A stretch of 26,153 bases of DNA from Pseudomonadota bacterium (lineage in GTDB: Bacteria > Pseudomonadota > Gammaproteobacteria > Halothiobacillales > Halothiobacillaceae). Shown one piece after another: positions 1 to 7,355 of this stretch (positions are counted from its first letter, which is position 1; every line of letters begins with the position of its first letter). The stretch spans positions 1 to 26,153 of the forward strand of contig JAJYPA010000059.1 of assembly GCA_021795795.1 (NCBI GenBank), in the 5' to 3' direction. A model generated the notes under the pieces. The model did not search any database. It was not told the origin of the DNA and saw only the letters and a list, made by a program, of their open reading frames with translations. The translations under genes and the position numbers were made by a program.

Positions 1-56
1 TCCTCCCTTTCGCGTGATGGACGCCAGCCTTTTACCCCCACGTACGTGGGGAATAC
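1..56 (-). CRISPR. Leader-proximal end of a CRISPR array (one repeat, one partial spacer)
   Basis: A 28-base repeat lies at 29-56. Read on the minus strand it starts GTATTCCCC, has the self-complementary core ACGTACGT inside a CCCCAC/GTGGGG stem, and ends GGTAAAAG. The length, the CCCC/GGGG hairpin and the A-rich 3' end resemble type I-E repeats and those reported for type IV-A loci. Bases 1-28 are then the first spacer, cut by the window edge. Only one repeat is visible, so the array is inferred from repeat structure and from its place 12 bases beyond the cas2 stop codon. Cas6 would be expected to cut at the 3' base of the stem and leave a handle of 7-8 nt. Confidence 0.85.
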
Positions 57-146
57 TCTTCCTGCAACTTATTGTTTGTTTTGTGAAAAATCGTGACTGC
101 CAAAACTGCCAATTTCCTTCACCGTTTTTGCCGGTTTCTTTCTCTT
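57..146 (-). promoter_or_regulatory. Putative CRISPR leader with IHF-like site, overlapping the end of cas2
   Basis: Only 12 bases separate the cas2 stop from the first repeat, so any leader must lie mostly inside the cas2 reading frame. On the minus strand 65-77 reads AAACAATAAGTTG, one mismatch from the IHF consensus WATCAANNNNTTR, and lies 8 bases from the repeat. In E. coli type I-E arrays an IHF site just upstream of the first repeat bends the leader for Cas1-Cas2 integration. Further upstream, 97-103 and 106-112 are direct repeats of TTGGCAG (minus strand) with a 9-base period, a plausible second leader contact. The function is inferred from position and motif only. Confidence 0.5.
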
Positions 147-413
147 AACGGACATCAGCAGAAGTCCGTCAAAATCACTTAAAATATAATCGCAAGACCC
201 ACACAATTCTATTGCAAACCCGACACCTCCTTTCCTGACAACAGCCAATGACGCAGTTACCCCGGACGCCCTTACCTGCTGGAAAACAAAAGCGGATGTT
301 CGTGCATCCAATCTTCCCACAAACACCATGGGAGATATCTCCACCAAATAACGTCTCAACCATCCACGCAAGGTTGGTTTCGGGGCGGAAATGCTAACAA
401 TTACCCAAGGCAT
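69..413 (-). CDS. cas2: Cas2, type I-E-like, with C-terminal extension
   Basis: This is the adaptation subunit that bridges two Cas1 dimers during spacer integration. The protein has 114 residues. The N-terminal beta strand (PWVIVSIS), the LRGWLRRYLVEI segment and the VFVGRLDARTS stretch follow E. coli Cas2e closely, and the family core ends near residue 89 (DFDGLLLMSV). The last 25 residues are lysine- and glutamine-rich and go beyond the E. coli length of 94. They are encoded by DNA that probably also serves as the CRISPR leader, so the tail may be a by-product of that overlap. The start overlaps the end of cas1 by 20 bases, which suggests translational coupling. Confidence 0.88.
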   Translation of the reverse strand: MPWVIVSISAPKPTLRGWLRRYLVEISPMVFVGRLDARTSAFVFQQVRASGVTASLAVVRKGGVGFAIELCGSCDYILSDFDGLLLMSVKRKKPAKTVKEIGSFGSHDFSQNKQ

Positions 414-1257
414 CGTCGAAAATCACATATTTGCAAACGGTGACCAGCCTCTCCAGTATTCTCTCGCGAATAAACAAATCCCGACATGCGCGACGTACCA
501 CACCAGAAAGATCGTGTCCCACCAGGTCAGGATTTTCAACAACAACTCGAAACGCAACAGGGACAACCGTGACAAACTTGATCGTATCTGCCAGGTCAAA
601 CACCAAAGAACGCTCGCTGCCGGCATGCACAATCCCTATCGCCGGAGACAGTCCAAGAGCCAAAATTACCGCCTCAGAAAGCCCATACAATGTGGATGTC
701 GACTGGCTGATGGCCTGGTTGATCGGATCTGACGATTTTGGGCTGCGCCCGCACCAAATAACACCATGGTCCAACGCCAGCTTGGCGTATGTATTGCGCA
801 CCCAAACACCCTCAAGCCCACGCAACTGGTCGATAGAACGCCCTGGCGGAGGATCTTTGCCAATCATAATTTTGTACAGGCGCCGAGCTGCAGCCAATCT
901 AAATGCTGGATCTGACAAAGCCAATGCCTGTTTTTGCATATGCTGGCCTGAAGACCCACCCGGGTTTCCCGCAGAGTAAATGCGTACCCCCTGCTCGCCA
1001 GTCCATAATATGAGACACCCCATCCGCGCTAAAGCCGATACGGCACCATGCGTTATTGACGTTCCCGGACCCAACATCAGTACCGCCAAACGTGCTGCAG
1101 GGATCGGGGTCGCCAACTCATCATCTTCCGAGATCGATATCATCATCGGCACGCCGTCTTCAACCTCCACCCGGCATCGCTCTGCAAACAAAAAATCCAG
1201 ACGCCCGGACATGGGTATCTGTTGTTCTGGTAGCGCAGAGCCGTCAGTAAACGACAT
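394..1257 (-). CDS. cas1: Cas1 integrase, type I-E-like
   Basis: Metal-dependent integrase that inserts new spacers at the leader end of the array, acting as a complex with Cas2. The 287-residue protein aligns by eye with E. coli Cas1: an N-terminal beta domain (LAVLMLGPGTSITHGAV), then LEGVWVRNTYAKLA, a GVIWCGR segment and DPINQAISQSTSTLYG. The catalytic positions are intact: E149 (LEGVWVR), H211 (IGIVHAG), D221 and D224 (VFDLADTIKF), matching E141, H208, D218 and D221 of E. coli. The start ATG overlaps the cas6 stop as TAATG. Cas1 is unusual in a type IV operon, and nothing in the sequence suggests decay. Confidence 0.93.
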   Translation of the reverse strand: MSFTDGSALPEQQIPMSGRLDFLFAERCRVEVEDGVPMMISISEDDELATPIPAARLAVLMLGPGTSITHGAVSALARMGCLILWTGEQGVRIYSAGNPGGSSGQHMQKQALALSDPAFRLAAARRLYKIMIGKDPPPGRSIDQLRGLEGVWVRNTYAKLALDHGVIWCGRSPKSSDPINQAISQSTSTLYGLSEAVILALGLSPAIGIVHAGSERSLVFDLADTIKFVTVVPVAFRVVVENPDLVGHDLSGVVRRACRDLFIRERILERLVTVCKYVIFDDALGNC

Positions 1258-1832
1258 TACGCCACCAAAAAATTACCGGCAGACGCATCGGACTGATTCA
1301 ACGGCAACAGCATCACCATACCAAAACCAAAGCCTCGTGCCCTGCCGATTCCCTTCGTCATGACCTCCAGCGCCTGCTCCGCATCCGTCACTGACAACAT
1401 CCCGGTGACAAGCGTTGTCGCTAATGCACCTTCCCCCCAAGTCATGGGATACCATTCAAGAGGCGACACGGTAATCCCCGGTCGAATAGCAAACCCGCTC
1501 ATCCGCTGCGTTATCCAGTCCGGCATCTCTTCCGTAGATACTGGTCGCTCACGCTGTCCTGAAAACCGTTTTACGGCATGGACGCGAACCAGAAACCGGC
1601 ACTCTGCTTGCGGCAACGTATAGCGAGCGGCATTCTTCTTAATGGGGCAATCCCCGATACGGATCACCAATTTCCCGGCAGACCGCTCGAAATGATACTG
1701 AAAATCGCGTCCGTCGCGGATCGCATCCTTGCCATGCACCGCACGCCATGCGTCATTATGCCATCCCCGCAAGGTGGTCGAGCGGGTGGGTATCACAAAC
1801 TCTTGAAAAGAAAATCCTGAATCGTTATCCAT
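1257..1832 (-). CDS. cas6: Cas6e-like CRISPR RNA endonuclease (Csf5 position)
   Basis: Processes the precursor crRNA by cutting at the base of the repeat hairpin and probably stays bound to the 3' stem. The protein has 191 residues from the ATG at 1832, chosen because AAAGGAG lies 8 bases upstream and the start overlaps the csf3 stop as TAATG. A ferredoxin-like RAMP fold is suggested by the C-terminal glycine-rich loop GIGRARGFGFG (about residues 159-169), typical of Cas6e. The segment LRGWHNDAWRAV places H25 where Cas6e proteins carry the catalytic histidine, followed by DFQYHFE. It fits the I-E-like repeat of the adjoining array. In type IV-A loci this slot is filled by Cas6e/Cas6f/Csf5 variants; the match here is to Cas6e. 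Confidence 0.85.
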   Translation of the reverse strand: MDNDSGFSFQEFVIPTRSTTLRGWHNDAWRAVHGKDAIRDGRDFQYHFERSAGKLVIRIGDCPIKKNAARYTLPQAECRFLVRVHAVKRFSGQRERPVSTEEMPDWITQRMSGFAIRPGITVSPLEWYPMTWGEGALATTLVTGMLSVTDAEQALEVMTKGIGRARGFGFGMVMLLPLNQSDASAGNFLVA

Positions 1833-2524
1833 TAGGCACACTCCTTTAACCAAGCCATAAATTCGTCACGCCGCATGTAACCATTCGTCGCTGACGCCAC
1901 TTCAATATCGCAATGCTCACTTTGCCAGTAAGGTGCCTGGAATGGAGCAATGCCCCTGCACACACCCATCGAGGCCGTTTTCTCATTCGTGGAAGCGGCA
2001 AACCACTTCCACGGCATATTCCTGGTGGGTTGCCCATTTGGCCAACGCACAGGGAAAGATACGTCACCTATAGGAAATAATTGTGATCGTTCCATGTCGA
2101 TTTCCCCAATCCCTTGGCTGGATCGTTTGCCGATACCACCAACTGTGGCAAGCAAGTCCGCCACCTGCTCCAGATTGCCGCGGCCAATAAACATCATTTC
2201 CGTGGCGCCCAGAACTGGGTAGGCGCTCAGTAAAGGCATCGGCATGTTATCCACTCCGGTCTCATGAGCATCCCCCGGTCTGGCGGACCGCACGAATGGG
2301 GCCGACCTGGCTACGGGCGGTAATGGCGACGCGCCTACGCAAAGACCTGCGCTGCCGGCAAAAAAATTGGAAACCTTCTCCAGTGGAATTTCCGACAGGG
2401 CTTTCCCGGGCTCCACCCCGCAACGCACCAAAGCCGCCCACAACACCGCATCCAGATGCACGGCGTCGGCCAACATGGGAGCGCTCAAAAAATGTACATC
2501 CCAGCAAAACGTTTGACTGTTCAT
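1832..2524 (-). CDS. csf3: Csf3, Cas5-like subunit of the type IV effector
   Basis: Expected to cap the 5' handle of the crRNA in the type IV effector complex. The protein has 230 residues from the ATG at 2524, which has GGAGG 9 bases upstream; a GTG at 2542 in the same frame has no such site. The RAMP character shows in the N-terminal strand (CWDVHFLSAPM), the LDAVLWAALV helix and the glycine-rich loop VGGIGKRSSQGIGEI near residue 130. There are no obvious catalytic residues, as expected for a structural subunit. It is identified by this fold pattern together with its place between csf1 and cas6. The call of Csf3 over another RAMP rests partly on context. Confidence 0.8.
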   Translation of the reverse strand: MNSQTFCWDVHFLSAPMLADAVHLDAVLWAALVRCGVEPGKALSEIPLEKVSNFFAGSAGLCVGASPLPPVARSAPFVRSARPGDAHETGVDNMPMPLLSAYPVLGATEMMFIGRGNLEQVADLLATVGGIGKRSSQGIGEIDMERSQLFPIGDVSFPVRWPNGQPTRNMPWKWFAASTNEKTASMGVCRGIAPFQAPYWQSEHCDIEVASATNGYMRRDEFMAWLKECA

Positions 2525-2528
2525 CAAG

Positions 2529-3377
2529 TTATTCCTCCGCACCCGTTTCGACGATTTTGATGATGGCGTTCAGCCCGGCCATAAACAGGGGGCTCGCCTG
2601 CATGACACGGTCCAACAGCGGATACTTGCGTAGCGCGGTGGCGATTTCAGGTTCATCCAACTTCTTCTGATCCCATTGAAGCGGCAACCCTAGCGCTGAT
2701 GATCGCCACTGATCCGCCACGGCACGCAGAAAAGTCTTCTTCTCCGATCCCATCTGGACGGACAACTCCAACGCTTGCCGGACCAACGATCCAGGGATGG
2801 AGATCCAGGCCCCATCTTTGTTCAACCAGCGTAACTGCCCGCTTACCGTTTGCACATAGCTTTTCGCCAAAGCAGCCGCCAGAGCCTGCGAATTTCCTTG
2901 CCCCTGAACCACAAAGGCCACATAGGGGGGCTTCACGCGCATCAGGTCGTCCCATTTCGCGGGAAGGGGACGGTAACGCACTTGCCGCAATTCAGGAACA
3001 TCTGCAACGATCGGACGAATGTGTTCCAGCCGATGGGCGAGAGTCATTTTCTTCATTGGATTCGTAGTTACATATAACAGTGTTTCATCGGTTGTCACGA
3101 TGGCAAAACTGTATGACCCTCCTTCCCGGAGTGAACCCACGCGTGTTCCAATATCCCCAAAAAATGGGGATTGACGGTAAAACGTGAAACAACGGTTACA
3201 CACCGCCTGATGTTCATTCGGGGCATCATCACGACGCTGCCCATGTTCATCGGATGCCCCGCAGGCATCGCAACTGGCGACTCGCGCGGTGTACCACTTA
3301 TCCTTCGGATTTGCCGGGGCGTGACGCTCCAGCAAGCGTCCCAAGTGCTCATAAACGAAATCAGCGGCGGTAGTCAT
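2529..3377 (-). CDS. csf1: Csf1, large-subunit-like protein of the type IV effector with zinc finger
   Basis: The signature subunit of type IV systems, thought to stand in for Cas8. The 282-residue protein has a four-cysteine zinc-finger pattern near the N-terminus, C36-x2-C39 and C60-x2-C63 (CDACG and CNRC), followed by aromatic FTFYRQ; this is the feature usually noted for Csf1. The rest is mixed alpha/beta without motifs I recognise. Its ATG overlaps the csf4 stop as ATGA. The zinc finger and the position between the DinG helicase and the Cas5-like gene give the assignment. Confidence 0.82.
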   Translation of the reverse strand: MTTAADFVYEHLGRLLERHAPANPKDKWYTARVASCDACGASDEHGQRRDDAPNEHQAVCNRCFTFYRQSPFFGDIGTRVGSLREGGSYSFAIVTTDETLLYVTTNPMKKMTLAHRLEHIRPIVADVPELRQVRYRPLPAKWDDLMRVKPPYVAFVVQGQGNSQALAAALAKSYVQTVSGQLRWLNKDGAWISIPGSLVRQALELSVQMGSEKKTFLRAVADQWRSSALGLPLQWDQKKLDEPEIATALRKYPLLDRVMQASPLFMAGLNAIIKIVETGAEE

Positions 3378-5791
3378 GATACCTCCTGGACTTTCTTACC
3401 TTTTTTATTCAATGACCCGTCTTTCGAAGCCGCGCGCCGGCGATCAGATTCCCCCAGAATGAGCGATAGCACAGAGCTTTTGACGACCGGGACTTCCCCT
3501 TCGCAGCCACCAGGGGCACCTTCAGGACCCGTCTGCGCATCATCTGGAATCCCACGAAACACCTCTTGATCCATCGCGGTTTCCGGGCGCCAGCGCATAA
3601 GCAAGTCATAAAACGGTCGACCTTTTTTATCGTCCGGTGAGAACCGCGGATCACCAACCCACAAAGTTCCGCAATCATTAAAACCGCGAATCAGACGTCC
3701 TACTCCCTGAATGAATATCCGCAGACTTTTGGTATTGTGTGCGTCATAAAGAATATTCATGGCGGTCGACAGATCAATCTTCTTTGGGATCACCAAATCT
3801 TTCTCACCTTCATCAATCCGCTCCATACAACGCCGGATGTAATCTGTATTTGCGATTACCATATTGGTTGCGCGCTGCCTGTCCATTATGTCATTTGCAG
3901 GGATAATAGGCAGGCGTGGGATCACCAATTCTGTCATCCAGACTTTTCCATCCGGATTCCGCACTTCGATACCCTCCCATGCGCCGGGAGAAAGAATGAC
4001 ACGGGTTTCATGCGACCGGGAGGCCCTGCGCAAAAAAGCGTCCAAACGCTCGCCGGATTCCTTATTTTGCGACACTACTGAATTCATGCCAAGAGCTTGA
4101 GTCAGCAGGGGAACCAGTTCCGGATGATCATTGTAGCTTCGGGTCAAAACGAGCACCCGCCTGTCCTGTCCGGCAGCGGCAACGATCATGCCGGCCGTAT
4201 GCTCAACCCATTCACGGTTATAGGCACCACCGCTCCTGGGGATAAAAGGGTTTGGAATATCAACCGGTGTGACACGCAACGACAGACGCCCAAAATTCCT
4301 TGGGGCAGGGAACTTCACGGGTTGTTGCTCACCATAGTTTTTTTCGGAAAATCCGAATTCGCCACGAACCGAACTGAAAGTGGAATCATTCGCCTTCACC
4401 GACAATGTTGCCGACGTCAACACCCAGGCGCCAACGCAGCCCCGCAACCGCCATCCATACGTCTGCAAGGGGTCTGAGGCGCTCTGCGCCAGTCCACCCT
4501 CTTCGCGCAAGGGCGACCAGGAAAGATAACGCACCCATGTGGCTGAGACCCCGTCCCCGGGTTCTACCTCATCGATCAATGTGGTCTGTTTCGTGTATAT
4601 GTCTGCGTTTACCGATTTCGCAATCGATTGTTCCCATTGCGCCAGTTTTTTCAGCCAAACCTCCAGACCATCCCGCATATGCGGGATATCTTTGCCGCCG
4701 GTGACCGCTTCCTGCAATATTTTCAATACCGCAGATCCATGCCTTTTCACTTTTAGCATAGACCCATATAACGCCAACAAATCTTCTCCAACAGGAAGAT
4801 TCATAGTTTTTATGGATTTTCCCCCACGGCACCCGTCCAATACCTTTCGGAATCCTTCTAATTCTTTAAGAAAGGATTTGAACGGATGGATGCTGGATTT
4901 CGCCAGACTTTCCTGCGTCATCGCATGCAGCAACCGGGAGGCAAGCCGTTCTCCATCAATCGGGCGGAATTTGCGCTCGTTCAACGATTCCGCTGCGTCG
5001 GCCAGTCGGTCAGCCTCATCGGACACCGCCACGTCCACGGTTCCAAACGTAAATTCAGGCGCCTTTCCGTGTAAAAGTAGGGAGTGATGCGTAGTGACAA
5101 TCAGTGTGGCGTCCCGTGAATCCTCGCAATCCTGATCATAAAATATCTGATCGCTTTCCGGATCACCTGCGCGCAGTGCTGTTTCCGCCCGCATGGACAC
5201 AAGATCTCCGTCAGGACTCAGGATGATCGGCGGTTCCTCGCCGTATTGTTCACGATACGCAATAAATAGCCCGCCTGATGCGGCCCATTGGAAAAACTGC
5301 TCGTCGGACGCGTTCAGCACGATTTTTTCACTGATACACCACGCCCGCATTCTGGCTGCACGGCTGGGGGAAACATAGTTTCCGCGCCCCATTTTTTGCG
5401 CCAGTTTCGGGCGCGTGCCGACGATTTCCTTCGCATAGTCGAGAGCCACCCTCATATCATTACCGTTGTGGACCTGACGCAACAATGACAGGGAGTACGT
5501 CGATATGACCACCCTTTTCCCCGTTGCGGCGAGCAGTGCCGCCACAACCGCATACGCCAGCGTTTTGCCGGTGCCGGTCGGTGACTGCAGTGCCCCCATG
5601 GACGCACTGGCGATGGTTTTCTTGGAGCCATCATCATTTTTTACTTCTCGTGATTTGGCGGCAGAGGACATTGCCCTGGCGAACGCTATCGCCAGGTCGT
5701 GCTGCACCTCATTATATTGATACCCATCAATATGCTCTTGTCCATACCCTGCTGCACGGAAAAAATCGTGAACTGCTTTCAGAATGTCCAT
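3374..5791 (-). CDS. csf4: Csf4, DinG-family superfamily 2 helicase of type IV-A
   Basis: ATP-dependent 5'-3' DNA helicase that defines subtype IV-A and is needed for interference against plasmids. The protein has 805 residues from the ATG at 5791, with AGGAG 6 bases upstream; an upstream in-frame start would overlap csf2. Motifs in order: Q-motif-like YQYNEVQ (about 24-30), Walker A SPTGTGKT (70-77, K76), motif II SDEAD (257-261), motif III-like LTSATLS (458-464), WEGIE (605-609) and motif VI QGVGRLIRG (695-703). I do not see the spaced cysteines of the iron-sulfur cluster of E. coli DinG. The C-terminal 50 residues are charged and probably disordered. Confidence 0.93.
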   Translation of the reverse strand: MDILKAVHDFFRAAGYGQEHIDGYQYNEVQHDLAIAFARAMSSAAKSREVKNDDGSKKTIASASMGALQSPTGTGKTLAYAVVAALLAATGKRVVISTYSLSLLRQVHNGNDMRVALDYAKEIVGTRPKLAQKMGRGNYVSPSRAARMRAWCISEKIVLNASDEQFFQWAASGGLFIAYREQYGEEPPIILSPDGDLVSMRAETALRAGDPESDQIFYDQDCEDSRDATLIVTTHHSLLLHGKAPEFTFGTVDVAVSDEADRLADAAESLNERKFRPIDGERLASRLLHAMTQESLAKSSIHPFKSFLKELEGFRKVLDGCRGGKSIKTMNLPVGEDLLALYGSMLKVKRHGSAVLKILQEAVTGGKDIPHMRDGLEVWLKKLAQWEQSIAKSVNADIYTKQTTLIDEVEPGDGVSATWVRYLSWSPLREEGGLAQSASDPLQTYGWRLRGCVGAWVLTSATLSVKANDSTFSSVRGEFGFSEKNYGEQQPVKFPAPRNFGRLSLRVTPVDIPNPFIPRSGGAYNREWVEHTAGMIVAAAGQDRRVLVLTRSYNDHPELVPLLTQALGMNSVVSQNKESGERLDAFLRRASRSHETRVILSPGAWEGIEVRNPDGKVWMTELVIPRLPIIPANDIMDRQRATNMVIANTDYIRRCMERIDEGEKDLVIPKKIDLSTAMNILYDAHNTKSLRIFIQGVGRLIRGFNDCGTLWVGDPRFSPDDKKGRPFYDLLMRWRPETAMDQEVFRGIPDDAQTGPEGAPGGCEGEVPVVKSSVLSLILGESDRRRAASKDGSLNKKGKKVQEVS

Positions 5792-5813
5792 GAATAACTC
5801 CTGCTCAGTTAGT

Positions 5814-6740
5814 CTATCGCGCATCCAAACTGGCAAAATCGAAATCCGCAAAGCCGGTATTCGCCTGAACCCAGAACTGTTCCAATGCGCTCTGGAAAAT
5901 CCCTGTCGCCTGAAACGACAGGTCGTCGCGAATGGATATCTGCGACTCTCCGTGATTCAGTTCCACCGCGTACTGGCCACATCCGGAGGACTTGTGCCCG
6001 CCCAGCCAGGGTTCAGACGACAGACGTTCAAAAGCCGCAACCAATAACGGCAAGAGGAAAGGATCGTTCGGTGTAAACAGGCTCAGCCGCCAGTCCAGTG
6101 GGGTCCCGCCAATAAACTCTTCCCACCCTTCCACAAGGGAAGCAACAGACAGATCAGCCCCCTTTGCCGTTTTGTTTTCTTCGGCCGCCTGGGCTTTCTT
6201 GTCAGCCCGCTCCTGCTTGGCCAAACCATTCAGGTGCGTCAAATATTCATCAAAGGATGGTAAAGCTGCAATATCCTGAGATTCCGGCTCTTTCCGGGCG
6301 ATATAGGCTCTACGCGCCACGTTGTTTTGGGGATCATTAAGATTGAACTTATATCCATACGCATTGCCGACGGAAAGCTTGGTTTGCAACTTCCACAGTC
6401 CGAAAAGTGAGACGAAAGGATTTCTGGCGCGTAACGCCTGTTCTTCTTTCCAACTCAGAGCGGCACCCAGTTTTCGCTCACCGGCACCGTTGTAAAGCGC
6501 CAGAGCCATATCCGGCGGCAATGGTTTCCCGGCTTCCTGCAACACGTCACGAACCACGCGGAAAGCCGCCACACGTATCGCGTGCCGCAAGGTGCTGCTG
6601 GGAATATAGGGCCGCCCACCATTGCCCTGTGACGGTAAATAGTGCGTCTCGCCATCGGTTTTTGGGCTGACGGTCAGCGGATCAACCGCAATCAGGTGCC
6701 CGGTTATGATAATCGGACGCTGTAAATTGTGCTGGTACAT
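5814..6740 (-). CDS. csf2: Csf2, Cas7-like backbone subunit of the type IV effector
   Basis: Forms the helical backbone along the crRNA spacer. The 308-residue protein begins with a RAMP strand (RPIIITGHLIAVDPL) and has the Cas7 signature IPSSTLRHAIR (46-56) and a glycine-rich loop GGHKSSGCGQY (247-257). A lysine- and glutamate-rich stretch around 175-195 (KQERADKKAQAAEENK) looks like a flexible thumb or loop. It is the first gene of the operon; GGAGG lies 8 bases before the start, which is the only ATG nearby. 22 bases separate it from csf4. Confidence 0.87.
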   Translation of the reverse strand: MYQHNLQRPIIITGHLIAVDPLTVSPKTDGETHYLPSQGNGGRPYIPSSTLRHAIRVAAFRVVRDVLQEAGKPLPPDMALALYNGAGERKLGAALSWKEEQALRARNPFVSLFGLWKLQTKLSVGNAYGYKFNLNDPQNNVARRAYIARKEPESQDIAALPSFDEYLTHLNGLAKQERADKKAQAAEENKTAKGADLSVASLVEGWEEFIGGTPLDWRLSLFTPNDPFLLPLLVAAFERLSSEPWLGGHKSSGCGQYAVELNHGESQISIRDDLSFQATGIFQSALEQFWVQANTGFADFDFASLDAR

Positions 6741-6875
6741 ATGGATAACCTCCTCAAGGGTAAATGAACAATAGCCAAGTGACAGGTAAAAATGCTACGC
6801 CAGATGCAAAGACAAAAAAGCGGCAAGAAACGCAAAATAGTGGCGATTACAATGCAGAAAAAATTGATCTGACCG

Positions 6876-6888
6876 GATGGTAACCATC
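6876..6888. promoter_or_regulatory. Perfect 13-bp palindrome upstream of csf2, possible operator
   Basis: GATGGT-A-ACCATC, arms of 6 with one central base, about 135 bases before the csf2 start in an AT-rich region. A dyad here could bind a regulator of the CRISPR operon. No repressor gene is adjacent. Short palindromes do occur by chance. Confidence 0.3.
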
Positions 6889-7184
6889 ACATACACGCCT
6901 TTTGCGACATTATTGCGCCCGTAAAAACCAATCAAAACATACAGGCTCCTAAATTCACTGATTTTCGCGAACGCCAGGTGGACCCATCCGGACCAGTTGA
7001 TACTTGGCTAAAGGGGAACTCCGTGTCTGGCTATCAGAATGTCCAGCAATACTCCGCCCAAAACCGCAGGCTTGGGGGTGTTCACGACGGGCTTTGGTTT
7101 TACCAGCCTGCGCACAGGGAATGCGCGGCGCCAGCGGACGGGATGATGCTTTAGCCAGATTCGCATTCGGCCCCGACAGGTGGA

Positions 7185-7209
7185 CTCCGGGATCAAATTG
7201 ATCCCGGAG
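7185..7209. repeat. Boundary palindrome, copy 1 (25 bp, perfect)
   Basis: Arms CTCCGGGATCAA and TTGATCCCGGAG around a central A. The inner 17 bases (GGGATCAA-A-TTGATCCC) recur at 21837-21855 and, with one mismatch, at 11973-11991. This copy lies between the csf operon and the rightward DUF1173 gene. It could be an operator, a partition-like site or a hairpin; no T-run follows, so a terminator is unlikely. Confidence 0.75.
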
Positions 7210-7355
7210 ACCTGCCCGTAGATGGCCAACCACCGAAAACATGGCGCAAAGGCAGGAAAAAACCGCGTTTTTACTGGATTCACCGTAGGCGAACCATGAA
7301 AAAATGATCATGCTCGTCGAATCAACCGCGTAGCTTGCCGCGGTGGAGGTACAAC

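Larger units (their letters stand above)
6741..7355. other. Gene-free spacer between the csf operon and the DUF1173 gene
   Basis: No convincing gene on either strand. The leftward reading frames here lack ribosome sites and recognisable composition. It should hold the promoter of the leftward csf operon (probably in the AT-rich 6760-6960 part, although I cannot find a good -35/-10 pair) and that of the rightward DUF1173 gene. Two palindromes stand out: 6876-6888 and the 25-bp one at 7185-7209. Confidence 0.6.

Noticed and set aside
1..6740. Complete type I-E system
   Set aside because: Cas3, Cas8e and Cse2 are absent, while Csf1-4 with the DinG helicase are present; only the Cas6, Cas1, Cas2 and repeat are I-E-like.
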